Source: Pseudorasbora parva (Eukaryota > Chordata > Actinopteri > Cypriniformes > Gobionidae). Taken from it: a stretch of DNA of 64,000 bases. The notes under the pieces are model-generated. The model saw only the letters and a list, made by a program, of their open reading frames with translations, ran no database searches and was not told where the DNA came from. Shown here one piece after another: positions 36,801 to 48,800 of this stretch. The translations under genes were made by a program, and so were the position numbers. The DNA is taken from NCBI RefSeq assembly GCF_024679245.1, contig NC_090173.1, forward strand, positions 8,280,428 through 8,344,427, given 5' to 3'. Numbering within the stretch: position 1 is the stretch's first letter; every line of letters starts with the position of its first letter.

Positions 36801-39800
36801 GAAAAAGGCGGTACCTTCCCCTACCATCCTGGGAAAAAAAATATCGCGTGTGGGGCACACTGACCAATTTTGGCGCTCGGAATCGTAACGGGAGAGTAGA
36901 GTTGAACTTCGCCAGACTCCAGGAAGGAAGTTTAACGGACTTTGGACTCTAGTGAACAGCTTGCCATACAGCAGACAGTCTTTGAAGTGCGTCGCTAGGG
37001 AATCGCCGGACTCCACGTCGCATCAGACAGCTCGCATGGGTTACGTCAGCCTCGGTTCAAACACAAGCCGTCTTCCCTTCCAAACGGTAACGATAATCAC
37101 TCTCTTTCTCATGAATCAACTAGCATACCTTTGTGACGTGTCCTTCTACCTGCTTAAATAGCCCTTTCCTCCATTTCCCTTTCCGTCGTTAATTAAACAC
37201 TCCACCCTTAAAACCGTTAAAAGTGAAAGTAAAAGTAAAACATGGCCATCTCGTTTACTGTACTGTCACAAAGTCCATACTTGAAGTCCGTAGATAATGT
37301 TTATCTGCTTCATTTGATTGACTGCAGCCAGATATACTGTACCTGCATCATGTTGGTCCGACTGCACATCACTGATTAGAATAGAATTGCTCAAAATCAT
37401 GATATTAACCATACTTATAGGTTTTAGAATACTCTAAATTGTCTTCAATGTTAATACAGTACTTTTGCCTACTCTATGACAGTTGCTTTCCAAAACATCA
37501 GCAGTGATCCCTGCAACAACTACAAGTCTCTGGATCGTCCCTGGAGGGCCACCAATGAAAGTGAAGATCGTATTTGTGATAGTTATTTCTCCTGGAATGG
37601 CTGGTACCGGTTTTTCTACAATGGAATGAACATCCAGATGCCAGAGACCTGTGCTAGTTCATACAGCTGTAACACATGGATCACTCTGTGGCTCAATGGT
37701 CCTCATCCTCAGATAGAGGATGGAGTGGTGTTCAGGGAGGTCTGTGGAGGGACTTATAGAACTCGCTGCTGTGAATACAAGTCAAGACCCATCAGAGTGA
37801 AAGCGTGCCCAGGAAACTACTATGTCTATGAACTTGTAAAACCAGACGTGTGGTGTGCGGGATACTGCACAAGTAACATGATTTTTTTTTTTTTTTTAGC
37901 ACTTTTTGACAAAGTCTTTTAAACGATTTAAAATGATTTCAGTCATATCTTAAATTTCCTTTTCTTCCAGATATTAGCTCCATTTCACAGCCGGTTTCCA
38001 CTATAAGTCCAGCTATAGTCACTGGATCCAGCAACACTACAAGTAAGTTATTAATCATAACAGTTATTAAAACTAACTAAAACTGAGAAATTTGCAAATC
38101 AATCCCTGCATTGCAATTTAAAACCACCCATTTTGTGTCTTAACTCGTAGCATCACTAATATGCAGTCATGTTGAGTGTGAATAGTTTAAGAATGTCATG
38201 ATATTTTAGTTTGAGCTGTTCAGATTTGCACTCATTAAGTTCCTTGATGAAAAATGCCTTCTTTGTTTTGATCTTATCATCTCATCACTAGCAGATTATG
38301 ACCCGTGCATTAACTACAACATGCTCAACAACAACTGGAGAAACATACTCGGTTATGGGGGATATGGACACAATACTGATTATGACGACACCCGTGTTAA
38401 ATGGGACGGCTGGTATCGACTCTTCATTGATGGCTTGAGTGCTCAGATGCCTGAATGGTGTGTGTCTTACATGCCATGTGGAGGTTTTAGTTCTCTGTGG
38501 CTTAGTGGATCTCATCCTCGGCTTGGAGATGGAGTTGTAACTCGTGACATTTACGGCTCTCACTTTGAGGAGTGTAGTTACTACAGATCTGACCCAATCC
38601 AAGTCAAAGCTTGTCCTGGAAATTATTATGTCTACAAATTTACCAGGCCTCCTCTTTCAATCCCAGCTCCTGTATATTGTGCAGGTACATTCACTGTTGT
38701 TTATACTGTATTTGACAATACTTATCGTGAATCACATTGTAGAGTTTCATTTTACTTGAAAAAATTAATCTGCAGTATAAAATTTTCTCTTTTTACTTTT
38801 TCATAATAGTACATTTCTTCACCCCAACTGTCGACCCCTGCTACAACTATAACAGTCTGGATGAGCCTTGGAGAGCCACAAACAATCCTTACGATAGTAA
38901 CTATAAAAGGTGTGATAACTTCCAGGGCTGGTACAGACTGTTGTACAATGGTCAGAGTGTCCAGATGCCAGAATCCTGTGTTAATGAGTACATGTGTGGC
39001 ACTTACATCCCAATGTGGCTCAACGGCTCTCACCCACAGCTGGAAGATGGAGTGGTCATCCGTCAGGTCTGTGGTTCCTCATGGAATGGGTGCTGTACTT
39101 ACAAATCTCTCCCTATACAAGTCAAAGCCTGTCCAGGAAATTACTATGTTTACGAGTTTGTCAGCCCAAATTTCTGCGGAGCTTACTGTGCAGGTGATCA
39201 TTTACTAAAATTTATTTCACTAATTTACCAAAAGCAAATTTTACTAATTTTGCTTTTGTTTTTAACTGATATTGATAAAAACAATTGTTCCTCATATCAG
39301 ATATCACAGGACTTAACAGTGCAGCCACTTCGACAACAGCAACATGGATGACATCTCTAAAAACACCACCACCACAAACAACATTAACACCACCACAAAC
39401 AACAACAACAACACTATTAACACCACCCCCACCAACAACAACAACAGAAACAACATCCATTACTCCAACACACACAACCACTGGTAAACTATTTTCTTGC
39501 TTACATCATGAACTCTCATGAGCAACCTTTTGGACATAAGCAGTATTTTACATTAACTCTTGTTTTTTTTCTGTCCATCCCACTATTACACATGCCTGTA
39601 GTCAGTTCATATCAAAAGTAATGTCTGTTACTTAAGACTCAGTTCAATAGATTCGTGAGGGAGGGATATAAAAGGCACATAGGTGTAGTAATTTTATCTA
39701 AACTATTTTCAGTTCATTATTCCAACTCCTCCTGTTTCATACGGAAACATGGAACAATGATTACTCTTGTATTTGCCACCTCAGTGAATGAGTATATCAC

Positions 39801-42800
39801 CACGCAAATGTCTTTTGTTTGACATTATTTTCTCAGAACCTACATCTTCCAGCTCTGACCCTTGCAATAATTATACCACTCTTGATGAAAACTGGAGAGA
39901 CATAATGCAAAAACTATATCAGTTCTATGGATATAATGACTCTGCTGTTGAATGGAGCGGCTGGTATCGACTGTATCTGAATGGAAAAAGTGCCCAAATG
40001 TCTGAGTGGTGTGTGAGTTATATTAGCTGTGGCGGTGATGTTGGACTGAATCTCAATGGTTCTCATCCAAGCCTTGAGGATGGAGTGGTGACCCGTGAGG
40101 TTTTTGGAAGTTACAGGGACTCTTACCAGTGTGGCGGCTACAGATCTGCACCCATCCAAGTCAAAGCCTGTCCTGGAGATTATTACGTCTATAAGCTCGT
40201 CAAGCCAGATCTGTCGAATTACAAGCCTTCATACTGTGCAGGTAACAATTTTTCTTCTGTGACAACTCTCAGAGAGATTGGGATGGTAATGGATATGGCA
40301 GTGTGATGTATTTGTTCTTGGCAGAATAGATCTGCGATGCTGCTGCTGCAGAGCAAGTATAAAGACCTTCTTCTGCCAATTCAGCATAATGTGCTATGAA
40401 GTGTTCTTTCTTTACGCATTTCTTGACTGCACAAAACTGGTTAAAATATAATTGATCAAAACTACACTATCGCTTTAGTACTATCACTTCTTTAGTATAT
40501 ATTTTTACGAATTGTTAATTAAAATATACTATTTTAACAGAACTTTTACAAACAACTCTTTTGACAGTTGCTTTCCAAAACATCAGCAGTGACCCCTGCT
40601 ACAACTATGAGTCTTTTGATCGTCCCTGGAGAGCCAACAATGAAAGTGGAGAATCGATATGTGATGACTCTTTCTCCTGGAATGGCTGGTACAGATTTTA
40701 CTACTTTGGAATGGACATCCGAATGCCAGAGACCTGTGCTAGTTCATACAGCTGTAATGCCTTCTTGAGTCTGTCGCTCAATGGTACACACCCTCAGATA
40801 AAGGATGGAGTGGTGATCAGGGAGGTCCAAACAGGGGCTTCTATGAGGGGCAGCTGTGAATACAAATCAAAACCCATCAGAGTGAAAGCGTGTCCAGGCA
40901 ATTACTATGTATATGAACTTGTGAATCCACATTTCTGGTGTTCAGGATACTGCACAGGTATGATGCTTTCCTCCACTTTTTACTAGAGTCTTCCAAAAGT
41001 TTTAAAAATAACTTCAGTGGTGTCATATCCTTTTTCTCAGATGTTAGCACCATTTCACAGTCGGTTTCCACTACAAGTCCAAATATAATCACAGGCCCCA
41101 TTACCTTGAGTAAGTAAATGTTGAATGTATATAATATGAATGTTGTATAAACTGTACATTTATTGTGATGATAAAAATTATACATTTGCAATGAAAGTTC
41201 TGGCAAATTTTGTGCCTTAACATATCCTCAATGTTACACAGTAATGTTGTTTATGAATGACTTAGAAATCTAGTTTTGGATAAGAATTTGGTTTCATCAC
41301 TAACAGATTATGACCCGTGCATGAATTACAACATTCTCAATGACTACTGGAGAAGCACAGTTAACTACTGGTATCAAGATGGATATATACCTGAACATGA
41401 CGACACCCGTGTTAAATGGGACGGCTGGTATCGACTCTTCATTAATGGCTCGAGTGCTCAGATGCCTGAATGGTGTGCGTCTTTCATGGCATGTGGAGGT
41501 TTTAGTGCTCTCTGGCTTGGCGGCTCTCATCCTCAGCTTGGAGATGGAGTTGTAACTCGTGACATTTACGGCTCTTACTACAGTCAAGGCAGTTACTACA
41601 GATCCGACCCAATCCAAGTCAAAGCTTGTCCTGGAAATTATTATGTCTACAAATTTACCAGGCCTCCTCTTTCAATCCCAGCTCCTACATATTGTGCAGG
41701 TACATTCAAACGTCTTTATGTATTAGTATTATTTATTTATTACCTTGAATGCATTACACCAATACTCTCTTTCTACTTTTCATAATAGTGCTTTTCACTA
41801 CCCCAAGTGTTGACCCCTGCTACAGCTATACCACTCTGGATGACCCGAGGAGATCAATCAATAATTCTATTTACTATGGAATGTGTGACTATAATGTTAA
41901 GTGGAATGGCTGGTACAGGCTGTTAATCAGAGGTCAAAATGCTCAGATGCCAGAATCATGTGTTAATCAACGCATGTGTGGCACTGAAGAGCAATTTTGG
42001 CTCAACGGCTCTCATCCACAGCTGGAAGATGGAGTGGTAACCCGTCAGGTCTGTGGTTCCACATGGAGTGGCTGTTGTGGTTACATCTCCCATCCTATTC
42101 AAGTCAAAGCCTGTCCAGGAAGTTACTATGTTTATGAGTTTGTCAGGCCAATGTTTTGCGGAGTTTATTGCGCAAGTGGGCATTTATTCACATGTATTTC
42201 AGTCATTTACCTTTCTGTTTATTATTAAATTGATATTGACAAAAACATTTGTTCCTAATATCAGATGTCACGGGACTTACTGCAGACTCGTCAACATCAA
42301 CACCAACAACTGCAACACCAACAACAGCAACCGCAACACCAACAGCAACCACAACACCAATAACAGCAACGCCAACAACAGCAACACCAACAGCAACAAC
42401 ACCAACAGCAGCAAAAACACCAACAACGATGCCAACAAAGGCAACAACAACATTGCCACCAGCACCAACATTAACAACAACAACAACACCACCAATAAGA
42501 ACAACAACAACAACATTAACAACAATGACACCACCACCATCAACAACATTGAAAACAACAACAACAACAACAACAACACCAAGAATCCCAATGACAGCAA
42601 CCACATCAAGAACACCAGCAACTACAACAACACCAATAAGAACAACAACAACATTGAAAACAACAATGACACCACCACCAATAATCCCAATGACAGCAAC
42701 ATCTGCAAGAACCTCAACAACAACAACAGCAGCCACAACAAGAACACCAATTACACCAAGAATGCCAACTACAGCAACAACTACACAAACCTCAACAACA

Positions 42801-45800
42801 GCAACCACACCAACAACACCAAGAATCCCAACGACAGCAACAACTGCAAGAACCTCAACAACACCAAGAACACCAACAACTGCAAGAACCTCAACAACGC
42901 CAAGAACACCAACAACAGCAACAACACCAAGAACCTCAACAACACCAAAAATCCCAACAACAGCAACAACTGCAAGAACCTCAACAACACCAAGAACACC
43001 AACAACACCAAAAATCCCAACAACAGCAACAACTGCAAGAACCTCAACAACACCAGGAATCCCAATGACAGCAACAACACCAAGAACACCAACAACAGCA
43101 ACAACACCAAGAACCTCAACAACACCAAAAATCCCAACAACAGCAACAACTGCAAGAACCTCAACAACACCAACAACACCAACAGCAGCACAAACACCAA
43201 CAACGATGCCAACAAAGGCAACAACAACATTGCCACCAGCACCAACATTAACAACAACAACAACAACACCACCAATAAGAACAACAACAACAACATTAAC
43301 AACAATGACACCACCACCATCAACAACATTGAAAACAACAACAACAACAACAACACCAAGAATCCCAATGACAGCAACCACATCAAGAACACCAGCAACT
43401 ACAACAACACCAATAAGAACAACAACAACATTGAAAACAACAATGACACCACCACCAATAATCCCAATGACAGCAACAACTGCAAGAACCTCAACAACAA
43501 CAACAGCAGCCACAACAAGAACACCAATTACACCAAGAATGCCAACTACAGCAACAACTACACAAACCTCAACAACAGCAACCACACCTACAACACCAAG
43601 GATCCCAACGACAGCAACAACTGCAAAAACCTCAACAACACCAAGAACACCAACAACTGCAAGAACCTCAACAACGCCAAGAACACCAACAACAGCAACA
43701 ACACCAAGAACCTCAACAACACCAAAAATCCCAACAACAGCAACAACTGCAAGAACCTCAACAACACCAAGAACACCAAGAACACCAAAAATCCCAACAA
43801 CAGCAACAACTGCAAGAACCTCAACAACACCAGGAATCCCAATGACAGCAACAACACCAAGAACACCAACAACAGCAACAACACCAAGAACCTCAACAAC
43901 ACCAAAAATCCCAACAACAGCAACAACTGCAAGAACCTCAACAACAACAACAACACCAAAAATCCCAACAACAGCAACAACTGCAAGAACCTCAACAACA
44001 CCAGGAATCCCAACGACAGCAACAACTGCAAGAACCTCAACCACACCAAGAACACCAACAACACCAAAAATCGCAACAACAGCAACAACTGCAAGAACCT
44101 CAACAACACCAGGAATCCCAACGACAGCAACAACACCAAGAACACCAACAACAGCAACAACACCAAGAACACCAACAGCACCAAGAATCCCAATGACAGC
44201 AACAACTGCAAGAACCTCAACAACGCCAAGAACACCAACAACAGCAACAACAACAAGAACCTCAACAACACCAAAAATCCCAACAACTGCAAGAACCTCA
44301 ACAACACCGGGAATCCCAACGACAGCAACAACACCAAGAACACCAAGAATCCCAATGACAGCAACAACTGCAAGAACCTCAACCACACCCAGAACACCAA
44401 CAACATCATCAACAACAAGAATCCTAATGACAACAACAACTGCAAGAAACTCAACAACAGCAACCACACCAAAAACACCAACAACACCAAGAATCCCAAC
44501 AACAGCAACAACTGCAAGAACCTCAACAACAGCAACCACACAAAGAACCCCAACAACAGAAACAACACCAATAACAACAACAACATCCATTACTCTAACA
44601 AACATAACCACTGGTAAAGTATTGTTTTGCTTACATCATGAACTCTCATGAGCATATTTATGTTGTTGTGTACAATGTATTTGAATTGTATCTCTCAACA
44701 TTTTTCAAAACATTTTCCTCTCTTTTTATATTGAGAGATTTAATGTCTTTAATCTTCAGTGGATTTCATCTAAGGCTGTGGCTGGAAGTCAGTTATTTTT
44801 GCTGCTTCTCTTTTTTTCCTGTTCTTGTTCCTGTCCTTCACTGATTATGCTTGTTATCATCAGCTGTCTGCAATAATGCTCAAACATCACTCAACTAATC
44901 AATTAATTATCTTAACTCCAACACTGATTGTGTTACTTTTGACACTATGTGGTGTGCACACTGAGCAGTATTACAGTTTTTCTGAATTGCTAAAACACAA
45001 TTTTTACACAAAACACAAATCCAAATCTTCAAACTACATTCACAAAACTCCTGACTTTTCTGGCAAAATCAAACAATTACCTCAAAACTATTTCACATGT
45101 TCTCAAAATCAAATCAAGTCAATAATATAAGCACTACATCAAAAATGGACTTATTTTAGTATCTTAACTTAATTTAGTGTCAATTCATATGTAGTATATA
45201 GCTTACTGTACATAATAAGGACAAATTTGTTTGTCTTAGCACTATTTTAAACATTTCTTGGGTCAAATTATATGTGCTTGCATTCATTAATATTCACTTG
45301 TGTGCTTATATAAGTATCATTATTCATTAAAAATATTAGGATTATAAGTCCTAATATTATGCGGAAGATATTAACATTTTAAAATTTCACATTTAAAGAA
45401 ATCTAGTGTTTAATTATATCTAAATATTTATAAAAATGCATTCTAGGTGCCCTAGAATGATGAACAATATATTAAATTGTTCTCTGATATCTACATAGAG
45501 GGTATGTGGCTTATTTAAGGGCAAAAATTGTCCAGATACAGTTTTACAGCTCCATTTACAACCCTATAAATTGTCCCTAGGATGTAAAGCTCAGTTTTTG
45601 GCTTATTTGGAAGAGTCATGAATATTAATGTTGAGCTCTGCTCTGATTGGCTTATTTCAGCAGCTCACAGCAGTTCAGTGAAGCGGCTCATGAGTCCTGA
45701 CCATCCTGACAGAACACAGACCGACTGAATGACACTTTAAGCACAACATCTCAAATGGAGATTGATAAAATGCAGCTTACTTGTTTATTGGCAGTTTCAG

Positions 45801-48800
45801 GTCATCCGTGCACGAAAAAGAGCTCGCGTTCGTGCAGTTGCCAGATTTCATTAATTAAATCCCCCAAACAGAGCTTTTCTGTAAAAAAAACCTTGTATGT
45901 CACGTCACAGACAAGGGAAAATGGTGCAAGGACTCATGTGCAGGAGAATGATAATTTATTTACAAAAATAAACATAAACAGAAAACAAAACCCATGAGGG
46001 GGCAAAATACATAATCAAAAACCATGAACTGAAGACATACCACACAGGGAACCGGGAGACGATGACGAGACATATACAAGGATCCAACACAGACTGACAA
46101 ACACAAGGAGCTTATAAGGGGAAGAAATCAATAGGGAACAGGTGGGAGAAATTAACACTAATTAGATAACAAGGGGGAGGGATCAGACAATGACAGGAGC
46201 ACATGCTAGACATGACAAAACCCACATGTGCACACAAGACAGGACAGGCATGTGACATTACCCCCTCCTTAAGGAGCAGCTACCAGACGCTCCACTAGGG
46301 ACGGGAGGGACAGACCAGGGAGGGACGGGAGGGACAGGCCAGGGAGGGACGGGAGGGACAGGCCAGGGAGGGACGGGAGGGACAGGCCAGGGCGGGACGG
46401 GAGGGACAGGCCAGGGCGGGACGGGAGGGACAGACCAGGGGGGCAGGGGAGGGACAGGGGAAACAGACAAGGAAGGAACAGACAAGGGAGGGGTAAACAA
46501 GGGAGGAACAAGGAAAACAAAAAGCTCAGGAGGCCATGGTGGCCCACAAAGTTCAAATGGCCGGGGCGGCCCGTAGAGTTCAGGCAGCCAGGGCGGCGCG
46601 GGCAGAGCAGGGCGCCAGGGAGGCGCGGACAGAGCAGGACGCCAGGGAGGCGCGGGCAAATCAGGGCGCCAGGGAGGCGCGGGCATTGCAGGACGCCTCA
46701 GCGGCGCACGGAGAGCAGGGCGCCTCAGCGGCGCGGGCCGAGCAGGACGCCTCAGCGGCGCGGGCCGTGCAGGACGCCTCAATGCCGCAGGCAGGGCAGG
46801 GCGCCTAGGAGGCGCGGTGAGAGCTGGACGCCTGGGAGGCGCGGTGAGAGCTGGACGCCTGGGAGGCGCGGTGAAAGCTGGACGCCTGGGAGGCGCGGTG
46901 AGAGCTGGACGCCTGGGAGGCGCGGTGAGAGCTGGACGCCTGGGAGGCGCGGTGAGAGCTGGACGCCTGGGAGGCGTGGTGAGAGCTGGACGCCTGGGAG
47001 GCGCGGTGAGAGCTGGACGCCTGGGAGGAGCGGTGAGAGCTGGACGCCTGGGAGGCGCGGTGAGAGCTGGACGCCTGGGAGGCGCGGTGAGAGCTGGACG
47101 CCTGGGAGTTTCGGTGAGAGCAGGGCGCCTGGGAGGCGCGGTGAGAGCAGGGCGCCTGGGAGGCGCGGTGAGAGCAGGGCGCCTGGGAGGCGCACTGAGA
47201 GCTGGACGCCTGGGAGGCGCGGTGAGAGCAGGGCATCTGGGAGGCCTCTCCTGCCCAGCAGCGTCCACCTGAACAGAGTCCACCAGCACAGGGACCACCG
47301 GAACACGATCCACCGGCACAGGGACCACCGGAACACGATCCACCGGCACAGGGGCCACCGGAACACAATCCACCGGCACAGGGACCACCGGAACACAATC
47401 CACCGGCACAGGGACCACCAGAACACGATCCACCGGAACACGATCCACCGGCACAGGGACACCCGAAACACGATCCACCGGCACAGGGAAACCCGGAACA
47501 CGATCCACCGGCACAGGGACACCCGGAACACGATCCACCGGCACAGGGACACCCGGAACACAATCCACCGGCACAGGGACCACCGGAACACAATCCACCG
47601 GCACAGGGACCACCGGAACACGATCCACCGGAACACGATCCACCGGCACAGGGACACCCGAAACACGATCCACCGGCACAGGGACACCTGGAACACGATC
47701 CACCGGCACAGGGACACCCGGAACACGATCCGCCAGCAGTGGGACCACCGGCACAGGGACCACTGGAACTGAAACCACCGGAATAGGCACGGAGGGAGAC
47801 TTCCTTCTCCTCCTCCGTTTCAGGACCGCTGGGACCACCGGAATACGATCCGTCGGAATCGGGACCACCAGAACACGATCCGCCGGTACTGGGACCACCG
47901 GCATACGATCCGCCGGCACTGGGACCACCGGCACAGGGACCACCAGCACAGGGACCACTGGAACTGGGACCACAAGAACAGGCACGGAGGGAGCCTTCCT
48001 TTTCCTCCTCCTCTTAGAGACCACCGGAGCTTGGGCCACTGGAACAGGAACCACCGGAGCTATCCAGCCCCTGGTCCTAGAGGGACTGGAGTCCAGCTGT
48101 TCCACAAACTCCCAAAAGTCCGGGGTTCCCATTCTCTCAACCTCCATGGGGCTGAGAGGCATGTCCAGGCAGAGGTTAAACACCTCTGCCTTCTCCGTCT
48201 CATTGAGGTACAGGTGATGCACCTCAATAAGGAATTGGCAGGTGAACTCTCTTACACCCGCCCCCTGTTGGCGGATGTATTTAGAGTTCACCTGCCGCAT
48301 CACCTGTAAGTGCCTGGTTAGCTCCATAGTCCAAAGAGAACAAAAATAAATAAATAAACAAAACACCTCCTGCTGAGTCCTCCTAGTATGGTTGGATCCT
48401 TCTGTCACGTCACAGACAAGGGAAAATGGTGCAAGGACTCATGTGCAGGAGAATGATAATTTATTTACAAAAATAAACATAAACAGAAAACAAAACCCAT
48501 GAGGGGGCAAAATACATAATCAAAAACCATGAACTGAAGACATACCACACAGGGAACCGGGAGACGATGACGAGACATATACAAGGATCCAACACAGACT
48601 GACAAACACAAGGAGCTTATAAGGGGAAGAAATCAATAGGGAACAGGTGGGAGAAATTAACACTAATTAGATAACAAGGGGGAGGGATCATACAATGACA
48701 GGAGCACATGCTAGACATGACAAAACCCACATGTGCACACAAGACAGGACAGGCATGTGACATTGTATGCATCCCGTGTTTTACCTTAACATGTCCAATC

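Larger units (their letters stand above)
45898..48762 (-). mobile_element. pol-less LTR element encoding a proline-rich repeat protein (copy 2, young)
   Basis: Two 360-bp LTRs (45898-46257 and 48403-48762) differ at about one position, and the insertion is flanked by a perfect 5-bp duplication TTGTA. The internal region carries only the repetitive proline-rich frame. It lies antisense in the long intron of the uromodulin-like gene. Same family as 12067-14306, but with a longer coding frame. Confidence 0.85.

Noticed and set aside
42053..44617. 854-codon Asn/Thr-rich frame (+) and 802-codon Val-rich frame (-)
   Set aside because: They are out-of-frame readings of the AAC/ACA-rich mucin exon. 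Splice phases and the Thr/Pro composition of the shorter paralogous exon fix the true frame.
44825..45130. 101-codon frame after the mucin exon as an additional exon
   Set aside because: No similarity to the D10C, EGF or ZP parts and no clear phase 1 acceptor and donor pair.
46817..47272. Ala/Gly/Arg-rich plus-strand frame in LTR element copy 2
   Set aside because: Shadow of the PPRRPALTA repeats on the other strand.
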